A program made the position numbers and the translations under genes. The notes below the pieces were generated by a model. That model saw nothing but the letters and a program-made list of their open reading frames with translations. It was not told the origin of the DNA and searched no databases. A stretch of DNA of 64,000 bases from JBFONV01 sp040779335 (GTDB lineage Bacteria; Pseudomonadota; Gammaproteobacteria; Enterobacterales; Alteromonadaceae): positions 372,001-436,000 of the forward strand of contig JBFONV010000004.1 in NCBI GenBank assembly GCA_040779335.1, given 5' to 3'. Shown one piece after another: positions 51,473 through 60,164 of this stretch (within the stretch, counting starts at the first letter, position 1; each line of letters opens with the position of its first letter).

Positions 51473-53573
51473 TGTTTGCAGATATAGGTTAATTATCAAC
51501 AACAGTATTACGTTGGGGTGCGCGTTTATCCTCAGTATTTCAAGCTTTTCATCTTATTCAACAGAAGCTTTGTTAGAAGAGCTAAGCTTAGAAGATTTGC
51601 TAAATATAACGGTCGAGGCAGCGACAAAAACGAAAGAAACCAGCAGCTTATCTCCTGCTGTAATGACAGTTATTACGGCTAAGGATATTAACCAGTATGG
51701 CTATGCTAGTGTTGCTGAAGCGCTAAATCATGTTGCGGGTTTTGTTGATAATAATGATCTGGCAATCCATAACTTTGGCGTCAGAGGTATTAATTCTGGC
51801 GTCCGTTCGGGCAGTCGTACTATTAAATTTATGATTGACGGACAAGCTATTGCTTTTCGTTCTACCTCACAACACTTTATTGGTCAGGAGCTAATCCCGA
51901 TGGCTCTGGTTGAACGCATTGAAGTTATTCGAGGGCCAGTATCGGCGCTATACGGCGCCAATGCATTTTTGGCAGTAGTAAACATTGTTACTAAAAGTAG
52001 CGACACTATTTTAGCCGATGCACCTGAATTAGGTCTCGCAATTAACAGCTTAGACGGTGATTTTAACGGTTATAACCTACAGGCAGTATTTGCAGATAAT
52101 AAGAATAGTTTTGATTACATCGTTGGTGCAAGTATAGGTGAATATGATCGTAGTGGTATCAACTTGCCGAAAATATCCCCAGCGTATGATGAGCTTAATA
52201 TTCACAAGTCGAGCGATGATGAAAGTCACCCGCTCAGCTTTTATAGTCGACTTAATTATCATTTTGAAGATCAGTCTTTACTAAGTTTGAGTGGTCACTA
52301 CCAACAGTTAAATGTCGATAACCCCTTTGCTGATATTAACCCATTGACTGCTGGTGGAACAACGCGTATCGCCTTGGAAAATATGCATTTAAGGGCTGAT
52401 TATAATAGCTCATGGACTGAAAATATTAGTATACAAGGCTATCTTGCTTTTGGCCGTGGTGGCACCTTGTCAGCAGACAAGACCGAACTCGGGGCAGAAA
52501 ATTTTTATTTAAACCGCCGTTTAGGATTTGAGAGTATAGATATTGGTGCTGAGATGCTGATGTCGTTAAGAGAAAATGACAGTTTATTACTCGGCATAGA
52601 TGCTAAAAGAGAGTACCAAAAAATAGAAACCTTCACCCGCATTGAGCGACAAAGCTTTAAGGCGACACAGCTCAATGAAGATCGTAATGAAACCTTGGAT
52701 GATATTGGTGTTTATTTCCAATATTTGTGGCAAATAAATGAAAATTGGCGGGCAATAATGGGATTGCGGATTGATGATGATTCCGTTATTGATAGACAAA
52801 CGTCGACACGATTTGGTGTTGTTGGACAGCTTTCTCATGACATTATTATCAAGCTCTTAGCGGGAAGCTCTTTTCAGTCGCCTTCACCAGAATTATTGTA
52901 CAGAACGGCTATTCAAGCTGGAGATATCATTGGTAACCCTAAACTGCGTGCGCAACAAGCAAAAACTGTTGAGCTGTCAGCGGCGGTGCCAGTCAATGAC
53001 GCGTTACACATGTCGCTCACTTATTTTAATACAACGGTCGATGATCTAGTGGTCTTTACTAGTGATTCAAGTAATCTGTTTGCCAATAACAGTGCCGGAA
53101 GTACAACTCATGGTGTCGAATTGGAACTGAGAATGTTATGGCAAGGTTTGGATGCGTATTTTAATTACAGCTGGCAACAGACTGATAAGGATCCGTCATC
53201 ATTTTCGTTATTTGTGTTGGAACAAAATAAAGACGGCGATATTTTCCCTGAGCATTCTGCCAATGCGGGCATAAGCTATCACTGGCATGCTCAGCAAACG
53301 CAAATTAGCTTTAATAATCGTTGGGTTGGCGCCAGAAGAGCGTCACGTTTAAACGTTTTGTATATTAATCAGTTTTATGAATTGAGTCCTTACCTTGATA
53401 GCACTTTGACGATATCAACCAACAAATATGAATTTACCGATGGCAAAGAAACTCTAATTAAACTGCAAGTCAATGATTTGTTTAATACTCAGTACGTCAA
53501 CCCTGGTTTTGGTGGCATAGATTTCCCTTCTCTTGGGCGTCAAATATCACTTAGTTTAGTGCAAAAATTTTAA
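51459..53573 (+). CDS. TonB-dependent receptor in a signalling operon
   Basis: From ATG 51459 (MKTNNVCRYRLIINNSITLG) the protein has 704 residues: a signal peptide ending near SSYS-TEA, the segment LEDLLNITVEAATKTKE with a TonB-box-like ITVEA, and a plug domain (ALNHVAGFVDNN ... VERIEVIRGPVSALYGANAF). A 22-strand-type beta-barrel ends in ISLSLVQKF. The ATG lies within the HD-GYP gene and overlaps it by 14 bases; the frame is open further upstream, but that would lengthen the overlap. No ligand can be assigned. Coupling to a phosphodiesterase and a binding protein is unusual. Confidence 0.85.
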   Translation: MKTNNVCRYRLIINNSITLGCAFILSISSFSSYSTEALLEELSLEDLLNITVEAATKTKETSSLSPAVMTVITAKDINQYGYASVAEALNHVAGFVDNNDLAIHNFGVRGINSGVRSGSRTIKFMIDGQAIAFRSTSQHFIGQELIPMALVERIEVIRGPVSALYGANAFLAVVNIVTKSSDTILADAPELGLAINSLDGDFNGYNLQAVFADNKNSFDYIVGASIGEYDRSGINLPKISPAYDELNIHKSSDDESHPLSFYSRLNYHFEDQSLLSLSGHYQQLNVDNPFADINPLTAGGTTRIALENMHLRADYNSSWTENISIQGYLAFGRGGTLSADKTELGAENFYLNRRLGFESIDIGAEMLMSLRENDSLLLGIDAKREYQKIETFTRIERQSFKATQLNEDRNETLDDIGVYFQYLWQINENWRAIMGLRIDDDSVIDRQTSTRFGVVGQLSHDIIIKLLAGSSFQSPSPELLYRTAIQAGDIIGNPKLRAQQAKTVELSAAVPVNDALHMSLTYFNTTVDDLVVFTSDSSNLFANNSAGSTTHGVELELRMLWQGLDAYFNYSWQQTDKDPSSFSLFVLEQNKDGDIFPEHSANAGISYHWHAQQTQISFNNRWVGARRASRLNVLYINQFYELSPYLDSTLTISTNKYEFTDGKETLIKLQVNDLFNTQYVNPGFGGIDFPSLGRQISLSLVQKF

Positions 53574-53585
53574 GGGGTGAACGAG

Positions 53586-54887
53586 ATGAAAAAGGTATAT
53601 CTGCCTGTTAAGTTATTAGCACTGAGTTTTTCGGTGTTGTTAATATCAACAGGGTGTAATAATCAAAGTGATGATGTCACCCAAACATTTACTTTTGACC
53701 CAGTGCCGGATCAATATGACGTTGCCGCTATTAATATTGGTAGCATAGTCAATACGCCCTCGGTTAGGGATGCTATTCTTTTAGCGGCGGAGCAAATTAA
53801 TCAAGCGGGAGGGGTTTTAGGAAAAAATCTAAACGTAGTCGCTTTCGTTGCTAATTCTGCTGATGACGCCGTTAAGCAGGCCGAAAAGTTGTTAGAATAT
53901 GATATTAAGGCCCTAAGCGTCTCTTATTCATCAAGGTCCAAAGCCGTTTCAGAGTTAACTATTCCTAAGAATATTCCGTTAATATCTGAATCTGCAACAT
54001 CACCATTTTTTACTGATTATTCTGATAATGATTTTTATTTTAGAGTGGTGCCTTCTGATATTATTCAAAGTCGTATCTTGGCTGAGTTAGCGATTGAAAA
54101 TGGTAAAGAAAAGGTTATTACCGTGCATAATGATACCGATCAATATGGAGAAACACTGGTCGAGTATTTTACGGTAAACTTTGAAGCGTTAGGCGGTCAG
54201 GTTATCGAAAATGTGGTTATCCCGTTTAGTGTCACCACCGGTTTTGATAGCTATTTAGAACCTATATTAGCAAACTCTCCTGATTTGATATTAAATGTCA
54301 TTTTAGAAGGTGGAATCGCCGCGAATTTTGTTAATGAAGCAGTCTCTACTGGAGTGCAAGCATCGTTTTTATTGCCAGATTCTTCTGCTGGCGTTGCTTC
54401 GTTTGCTAATAATATTGTCGATGTTCAAAGCATCAGTGATGCCTTGGGAACGGCGGCTGGCTTTGGATTAGTATCAAACCCAGAAATGGTATTTTTCGAT
54501 GAAAGTTACCAAGAGCAATTTGCTCGGAAACCTGAAAGCTTTAATGTTACTGGCTATGACTTAGTGATGGTAACCGCATTGGCTATAGAGCATGCAGGGT
54601 TAATAAATAACACCGATGCTCCAACGGGTATCATGGTTAGAGATAGTTTACGCGCCGTGATGAATCCCCCCGGAGAAAAAATAGGCCCAGCCAATATAAT
54701 GCAGGCATTGCAATTGATACGCAGTGGTATTGACGTCGATTACTCTGGCAGCTATGGCGATAATGATTGGGATAGTCATGGCGATCTTGTCGGTGAAATC
54801 ACCTATAACGTACTGAGTTTGGATAGTGACACTAAGTTATGGAAAACGGTATTCCAGCGGCAAACGTACATACCACTTGTTCCCTAA
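53586..54887 (+). CDS. Leu/Ile/Val-type periplasmic binding lipoprotein
   Basis: From ATG 53586, with AAGGGG 8 bases upstream, the protein has 433 residues and a lipoprotein signal ending LLISTGC. The mature part is a two-lobed binding protein of the amino-acid/amide (LivJ) family, with AINIGSIVNTPSVRDAILLAAEQINQAGG early and KVITVHNDTDQYGETLVEYF in the second lobe. Such proteins bind amino acids, amides or related ligands. No liv permease genes follow. It begins 12 bases after the TonB-receptor gene, so both are probably made together and may act as partners in uptake or sensing. Confidence 0.88.
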   Translation: MKKVYLPVKLLALSFSVLLISTGCNNQSDDVTQTFTFDPVPDQYDVAAINIGSIVNTPSVRDAILLAAEQINQAGGVLGKNLNVVAFVANSADDAVKQAEKLLEYDIKALSVSYSSRSKAVSELTIPKNIPLISESATSPFFTDYSDNDFYFRVVPSDIIQSRILAELAIENGKEKVITVHNDTDQYGETLVEYFTVNFEALGGQVIENVVIPFSVTTGFDSYLEPILANSPDLILNVILEGGIAANFVNEAVSTGVQASFLLPDSSAGVASFANNIVDVQSISDALGTAAGFGLVSNPEMVFFDESYQEQFARKPESFNVTGYDLVMVTALAIEHAGLINNTDAPTGIMVRDSLRAVMNPPGEKIGPANIMQALQLIRSGIDVDYSGSYGDNDWDSHGDLVGEITYNVLSLDSDTKLWKTVFQRQTYIPLVP

Positions 54888-54911
54888 ATTAAGCCTAAGA
54901 TATCACATCAA

Positions 54912-55880
54912 CTATTGGATCACTTCATCCGCTAAATTCAACATATTCGATTGATATTTGATGCCTTTATTTTTCAAGGTTACTTCGTTTATAAATTTCT
55001 TGATGGAAAATGGCTGCTGTACCGTGGCGCTTTCAATGATCCAGTCATTATCTTTAAGATCAAAAACGATCCCTGCCGCTTGAGCTCCTAAGGCATAGTT
55101 ATCCGGAACGATAGCAAATGAGCCTAAGGGGAGCTTAGTGATAAAATGTTTAATGCCGACAATCGCAGGAAGAGGAGAGTTACTCCTTTGTGGCAGCCAA
55201 GCGTTGACGAGCGCATCTCGGGTAAGTAAACCATTGTCGTTAAGCACCCACATAGCGTCTACTTCTTTGCTTAGTTTCTCTAATGCCAAGTTTACTTGTT
55301 TACTGACATTGTTCATTTTGTTTGGAAGTTTTATCCCCACTAATTCAATGCCTTCATCAAGGCAATAACGTTTGTTTTCCGCAATAATATCAGTCATCCA
55401 TTCACGGTATACTACCCCTATTTTCTTTACGGAATGACTGACAATTTCACGCATTGCTACCGCACTCGTTACTGCAGGTATTTCAAAGCGGATCGCCATC
55501 GAATTTTGTAACTGTGGAAAAAATTTGTCAATAAATAGTGCTCCCATTGCAATGGCTGGCGGAAATTTTTCATCGTTATATTTTTCTTGGTACGAAGCGT
55601 ATAAATTAACCGATTTATTGCCCATTAAAATGATAATGTTGGGCGATTGCTTCTGGAGCCTTTTAGCGATGTCTTTAGGGGTGGTGTTTTTATTGATGAT
55701 TAATTCAGTTAAAGTAACTTCGTTATCTAAATCATCCTTGAGGCCAGATAGTATTTCTTCGAAAATGTCTGTTTTTCCACGAATGATTAGCGCACTATCC
55801 GCTGCAATTGACGACAAAGAGGCAAGTAATAGAGCAACGACTAATAGTAACTGTACGCACCTATTTAAAGAGCAAGCCAT
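54912..55880 (-). CDS. ABC substrate-binding protein, ABC_sub_bind (TrpX-like) family
   Basis: The 322-residue protein has a signal peptide (LLLVVALLLASLSSIAA-DS). The fold is that of the ABC_sub_bind family, with SPNIIILMGNKSVNLYASYQ, SVKKIGVVYREWMTDIIAENKR, VDAMWVLNDNGLLTRDALVN and the end-lobe DNYALGAQAAGIVFDL. The ligand is unknown. The start overlaps the upstream PhnD-like gene by 16 bases. No permease or ATPase is present. It is convergent with the Leu/Ile/Val-type lipoprotein gene, with stops 24 bases apart. Confidence 0.83.
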   Translation of the reverse strand: MACSLNRCVQLLLVVALLLASLSSIAADSALIIRGKTDIFEEILSGLKDDLDNEVTLTELIINKNTTPKDIAKRLQKQSPNIIILMGNKSVNLYASYQEKYNDEKFPPAIAMGALFIDKFFPQLQNSMAIRFEIPAVTSAVAMREIVSHSVKKIGVVYREWMTDIIAENKRYCLDEGIELVGIKLPNKMNNVSKQVNLALEKLSKEVDAMWVLNDNGLLTRDALVNAWLPQRSNSPLPAIVGIKHFITKLPLGSFAIVPDNYALGAQAAGIVFDLKDNDWIIESATVQQPFSIKKFINEVTLKNKGIKYQSNMLNLADEVIQ

Positions 55881-56557
55881 TGGTCCACTCCTAAGGTATT
55901 ATTTAATTGTTTATCAAATGCAAAAACACACTTTTTCAATTTATCCTTGATAACAGCATCACTGAGCCCAGCAGAAGCAAGTCCTACCTTTATATTCAAA
56001 GGTGTAGCAACTAAGTTTAAATTGGATTTTTGCTTAAATTGGCTAAACAGTGAGTCAGAAATAAAGATAGCGTCAACAGCATCAAATGTGATGAGCGGTA
56101 ATAAGTCTTCTACTTTAGTCACCCGTTTTAATTTGACCTTAGCTTGTAATAGGTCTTCGACGAAACTCATCATGGGTTTTCGTCCCAGTAAATCAACGAC
56201 GCCAATTTTTTTATCCTTTAAATGGTCTATATTAACCGCTTTGTTTAATGAAACTAACACATAATCTTCACTGTCGAAGCCGTTACGTAAACCGGCGATA
56301 GACTTGTTAAAAGGAGCGTTACGCTCAATGACGGGCGATAAAGATAATATTGCGGTTGGTGGAGAAACTTTAATTTTATTGTGAAAATCCTTAGCGCGTC
56401 CAAAGACTGTGACATCTACGCCAGTGCAGAATGTTTCAATTTTTTGCTGTAGCTTATTAGCCCTCACTTCAGTAGGGATAAAAACATATAAAGATTGAGC
56501 GACAACGGATATAGAGACAAAGTAACCTATCAAAATCACCGCTAATTTTTTTAGCAT
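55865..56557 (-). CDS. PhnD-like periplasmic binding protein
   Basis: From ATG 56557, with AGGA a few bases upstream, the protein has 230 residues and a signal peptide ending SVVAQ. The pattern DYVLVSLNKAVNIDHLKDKKIGV followed by VEDLLPLITFDAVDAIFIS resembles the PhnD/TauT type II binding fold. It lacks typical phosphonate residues that I can confirm, so the ligand is open. It overlaps the ABC_sub_bind gene by 16 bases, and the two form a two-gene operon of binding proteins of different folds. Confidence 0.72.
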   Translation of the reverse strand: MLKKLAVILIGYFVSISVVAQSLYVFIPTEVRANKLQQKIETFCTGVDVTVFGRAKDFHNKIKVSPPTAILSLSPVIERNAPFNKSIAGLRNGFDSEDYVLVSLNKAVNIDHLKDKKIGVVDLLGRKPMMSFVEDLLQAKVKLKRVTKVEDLLPLITFDAVDAIFISDSLFSQFKQKSNLNLVATPLNIKVGLASAGLSDAVIKDKLKKCVFAFDKQLNNTLGVDQWLAL

Positions 56558-56780
56558 AGCTGTCCTGTCACAATAAAATATAGGAGCCTTCACTTATTAG
56601 GATAGTCGTTATTATGATCAACGGCTAGAAATTCCTTACTATCATAGTGATGCAAAAAGTTTTGTTAAATACTCGCTCAATAAAGTTTAGGCAAGTAATG
56701 CTTTTTTAATGTTTAACTTTTGTTTAAATGTTTGGTTTAACATTAATTAAATATATAAGATCTTTAAACAAAAGCACGCT

Positions 56781-57389
56781 CTATTTTAGTACTTGTGATA
56801 CTTTGCGTTTAAGGATAGGCAATATCTGTTGTTCAAACCAAGGATTTCGCTTAAGCCAAATATTATTGCGCGGGCTGGGGTGGGGGAGAACAAGAGTGTT
56901 GGCTGCTAATAATGTTTGCCAATTTTTTACCTGTTCGGTTACCGTTTGTTTACTGCACATATGCCAATCAATGGCATATTTACCTAAAACTAGGGTCAAC
57001 TCCACTTGGTTTAACCTCGAGAGTATTTGGGTTCGCCATACCTGTGCACATATAGGCAGTGGGGATAAATCACCTGATTTTCCATTTCCTGGAAAACAAA
57101 ACCCCATGGGCACCAGAGCAAAATTATCGGTTTGATAAAATTGCGTTCTATTAACACCTAACCATGCACGTAAGCGGTCGCCACTAATATCGTCAAAAGG
57201 AATGCCTTTGTCATGAGCGGCTTTGCCTGGAGCCTGCCCAGCAATAAGTATTTTACTATTTTCGCCAAATTGTAATATAGGTTTGGCTGGCAAGGGCAAT
57301 TGCTGTTGGCATAAATCGCATGATTTAATTCTAGCCAACAAAGCATCTACAGATTCTTCAGTTATTATTTGCGTAGCTTTAGCTTTCAT
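56781..57389 (-). CDS. Uracil-DNA glycosylase superfamily protein, possible Fe-S type
   Basis: From ATG 57389 the protein has 202 residues with UDG-fold motifs: ILIAGQAPGKAAHDKGIPFDD (motif A region), LGVNRTQFYQTDNFALVPMG, and LVLPHPSPRN (motif B). Cysteines 24 and 27 (CDLC) and 98 and 114 (spaced by 15) match the CX2C...CX14-17C pattern of iron-sulphur family-4 glycosylases. The motif A residues differ from the usual GEAPG, so the substrate is uncertain. Its start overlaps the XRE regulator gene by 11 bases. Confidence 0.8.
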   Translation of the reverse strand: MKAKATQIITEESVDALLARIKSCDLCQQQLPLPAKPILQFGENSKILIAGQAPGKAAHDKGIPFDDISGDRLRAWLGVNRTQFYQTDNFALVPMGFCFPGNGKSGDLSPLPICAQVWRTQILSRLNQVELTLVLGKYAIDWHMCSKQTVTEQVKNWQTLLAANTLVLPHPSPRNNIWLKRNPWFEQQILPILKRKVSQVLK

Positions 57390-57600
57390 CTTTACCTTGA
57401 TAACGAAAAACTTGCTCAAGTGGTACCCCAAATACATCGGATATCTTAAAGGCCACTTCTAAAGATGGAGAGTACTTACCTTTCTCTATTGCAACAACCG
57501 TTTGCCTTGAGACATTGATTTTTTCGGCGAGTACTTGTTGAGTCATTTCATTATGATCAAAGCGCAAGCGTCTAATGTTATTAGTGATCACTTTGCTCAT
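57379..57600 (-). CDS. Small XRE-family HTH regulator
   Basis: The 73-residue protein is a single helix-turn-helix: QQVLAEKINVSRQTVVAIEK and KYSPSLEVAFKISDVFGVPL. It resembles the compact YgzD-type regulators that often pair with a small membrane protein. Here the membrane protein gene is two bases upstream and the glycosylase gene overlaps downstream, so it is the middle gene of a three-gene operon that it probably controls. Confidence 0.92.
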   Translation of the reverse strand: MSKVITNNIRRLRFDHNEMTQQVLAEKINVSRQTVVAIEKGKYSPSLEVAFKISDVFGVPLEQVFRYQGKDES

Positions 57601-57602
57601 AT

Positions 57603-58058
57603 CTAAAAGCCTCGTTTATAATAATAAAGTTGCGTAACTATCTTGATAATTTCAGCGAGAAAAAATCCCATTAATAGTAAGTGTAATAGGTTATATGCGT
57701 CTGGTAATAATGCAAAAGTAAAAGGAATGTCTTGGATAGGTCCTTGCCAAATCATATAGAGTAAAATAACAACGACAGCGGTTAATGTATGATAAGCACT
57801 GCGACTGCCATATAAGTCGATTAATTTGTCGCGCTCATCGTGCTTGTTGGCTTCTTTTACGTGTATTGCAGCGATAATAGTATGATAAACAATATATAAA
57901 ACAACTTTAAAAATAACCAGTTTTAGTAATAACCAGGTTATGCTTTGGCCACTAAGGATATTGGCGGCAATGAGTTCAAGGGTATTAGTAAAATAATAAA
58001 TACCAATAATTATAAATATCGCGAGTTGTCCCCAAAGACTTTTTTGAATGAATGACAT
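57603..58058 (-). CDS. Four-helix membrane protein paired with XRE regulator
   Basis: From ATG 58058, with GGAAGG just upstream, the protein has 151 residues and four membrane helices (about 10-30, 40-65, 90-108 and 120-143). The central cytoplasmic loop reads KEANKHDERDKLIDLYGSRS. A DERD-type loop next to a small HTH gene is typical of DUF2178-like membrane proteins; the family name is tentative. Function unknown. Confidence 0.72.
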   Translation of the reverse strand: MSFIQKSLWGQLAIFIIIGIYYFTNTLELIAANILSGQSITWLLLKLVIFKVVLYIVYHTIIAAIHVKEANKHDERDKLIDLYGSRSAYHTLTAVVVILLYMIWQGPIQDIPFTFALLPDAYNLLHLLLMGFFLAEIIKIVTQLYYYKRGF

Positions 58059-58247
58059 ATTTCCTTCCTTTTTTGATGAATGCCCTGCGCTTAAAGTCAA
58101 AGATATTTGACATGATGTAAATGTAATTATACTTTATGTTGGTGTCAAATATTTTTAACCTTAAGTATGGATTTATTTACTTTTACCTTTTGTGGGCGTT
58201 GTTTAAAATTGAACGGTGATGAAGGAGAGTAAGTTGCGATAGGGGGA

Positions 58248-59852
58248 TTACTTTTGAATAACTTGGTTTTTCCCCGATTCTTTTGCTTGGTACAGCGCTT
58301 TATCAGCTCGTTGCAGTATTTGGGCAATATCAGTATCGCCATCTTTAACTTGAGTTAAGCCAATGCTGATGGTTAAGTTTATGGTGTTATCTTTAAATGT
58401 TATTGCTGAATTAGCAACTTTGCCTCGTACCCGTTCAGCTATTTGAACCGCCTTTTCCAGCGGGCATTTGGTTAAAAACATCGCAAATTCTTCTCCCCCA
58501 ACCCGCCCGACGATATCAATGTCTCTGATATTCTCTAGTATTACATTTGCTACAGCTATTATTGCTTCGTCGCCCATTGCATGACCATAGGTATCATTGA
58601 CGTCCTTAAATGAATCTATATCAATCATTAACGCGGCACTTTGATAGTTTGTTTCGCGTAATTGCTTAATTTTTTTCTGAGCAGATTCCATAAAGTGCCG
58701 GCGATTAAGCAGTTGTGTCATGCTATCAGTGGTTGCTAATTCAAAAAGTTGCTCATTGACCTCTTTAAGCTGATGATTAGCTTTTTTGCGCACTAGACTA
58801 AGTCGTATAACCAAATATTTTAAAAAAAGTAGAAAAAAAGTGACGGCTGTTGCCACGTAAAGCCACCATCGTTGATCAGTAATCGTTTCCTCTTTAGTAT
58901 CAATAATTGCCGTTTTTTGTATTAATTCGGTATTTTGTTTATTGAGCTTATCTTGGCTATTTTTAATGGCTGCTCTAAGTTGTTCAAGTCTACTTTTTTG
59001 TTGCTCTTGTTCACGTTGCTTTTGATCAATAATTTGTTGTTGCTCAATAATTTCGTTTTGATTATTAGTCATTTCATCATGTGCAATAATTATTTTTTCT
59101 TCAAGAGCAGTCAGTTGCACTTGGCTTTTTTGTAATGCGCTATCTTTGGCTAGTAGATCGAGTTGACTCTTCTGTAGTGAATCGTTGTATTCTTTTAATG
59201 ATTGATTTAGCAGCTCTAGCTTGAGGTTTAATTTCGCAACGGTTGCTTCTTTGGCTTGAGATATTTCCAGTAGACTTTGGAGATGGTTTTCTTGTTCTTC
59301 TAGCTGCCTACTTAAATCCTCTTTTGTTCCGGCAAACTCTAGTAAGCTGTTTGATATTTTAAAACCTTTATTGACTAAATTATCACGATTAATTGTTATA
59401 CTAATATCGTTGTTACGGCGAGTTTCAATTCCTGCTAACAAGTGTTCTTGGTGGAAATGTCCGTCAGTTATTATTAATGTCTTCGGATATTTTTTTTGAA
59501 TTTTGGTAACAGCAGATAATTTTTTTTCGGTAACATAAATAATGGAATAATATTTTATCAGATCGTCAAAGGAGTCAGCTTGTTCAAGCATTATCGTTTT
59601 ACCTCTGATTGAGGTGCTCACTAATTTAGCCTTAAAGGCATTCATTAAGTCATCATCGTCGCCTAATACCGCGATATTATGATGAGTTATGTTATTTTCA
59701 TTGGGCCAAGTGAGATGTTTTATTAGTTCAATAGTGTAATGAACTTTGGCATCTTCTATGGTTAACGCGATAGCTGAGTGATCTGCATACAAACTCATGC
59801 TAATAGTCAGCAAACAAATGAACATCTTAATTTGCAAAACAATAAATTTCAT
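58248..59852 (-). CDS. YfiR-like sensor fused to a diguanylate cyclase
   Basis: The 534-residue protein has a signal peptide (to about residue 23), then a periplasmic YfiR/DUF4154-like domain (about 28-178: AKVHYTIELIKHLTWPNE ... RDNLVNKGFKISNSLLEFA). A long Gln/Glu-rich coiled coil (180-325), one membrane helix (329-350) and a GGDEF domain follow. The active site GGEEF (452-456) is intact and preceded by the I-site RDID (443-446). YfiR normally acts as a separate periplasmic repressor of the YfiN cyclase; here sensor and cyclase appear in one chain. It is a single gene. Confidence 0.85.
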   Translation of the reverse strand: MKFIVLQIKMFICLLTISMSLYADHSAIALTIEDAKVHYTIELIKHLTWPNENNITHHNIAVLGDDDDLMNAFKAKLVSTSIRGKTIMLEQADSFDDLIKYYSIIYVTEKKLSAVTKIQKKYPKTLIITDGHFHQEHLLAGIETRRNNDISITINRDNLVNKGFKISNSLLEFAGTKEDLSRQLEEQENHLQSLLEISQAKEATVAKLNLKLELLNQSLKEYNDSLQKSQLDLLAKDSALQKSQVQLTALEEKIIIAHDEMTNNQNEIIEQQQIIDQKQREQEQQKSRLEQLRAAIKNSQDKLNKQNTELIQKTAIIDTKEETITDQRWWLYVATAVTFFLLFLKYLVIRLSLVRKKANHQLKEVNEQLFELATTDSMTQLLNRRHFMESAQKKIKQLRETNYQSAALMIDIDSFKDVNDTYGHAMGDEAIIAVANVILENIRDIDIVGRVGGEEFAMFLTKCPLEKAVQIAERVRGKVANSAITFKDNTINLTISIGLTQVKDGDTDIAQILQRADKALYQAKESGKNQVIQK

Positions 59853-60085
59853 ATCAATTTCAGTTCGTTGGGTAACTTTAATCTATGTGCTTAATTTGCC
59901 GGCGCTTTTTTAAACTATAGCAGAGGGTTTTAAAATATGGTTAGTTTGTTAACTATTAGGTTAAAGTCATTTGCTTTAATTAATGTCATTCTTGTCTTTG
60001 TTTATTCATAGGGGGCATTATTAAGGACTGAACAGCCGTTGTAGAGTTATCGTACTCAACATTTTTTATTTGGATACTAATGTTA

Positions 60086-60099
60086 TTGATATAAATCAA
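60086..60099 (+). promoter_or_regulatory. Perfect FNR/CRP-family (EtrA-type) site
   Basis: TTGATATAAATCAA matches the FNR consensus TTGAT-N4-ATCAA at all ten defined bases. Its centre is 40.5 bases before the start expected from the -10-like TAGAAT (60121-60126), the spacing of class II activated promoters. It lies upstream of the DGC-motif gene and suggests induction under low oxygen. Confidence 0.65.
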
Positions 60100-60164
60100 T
60101 ACTCGTTATGAATATATTATTAGAATTAAGAGCAATGTGTTTTTTCAAAACGGCTCTATTTGAG

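Noticed and set aside
55525..56264. Plus-strand frames opposite the two binding-protein genes
   Set aside because: The minus-strand proteins have signal peptides and known folds; the plus-strand frames have neither.
56728..57135. 135-codon plus-strand frame opposite the glycosylase gene
   Set aside because: It is antisense to conserved UDG motifs; no independent support.
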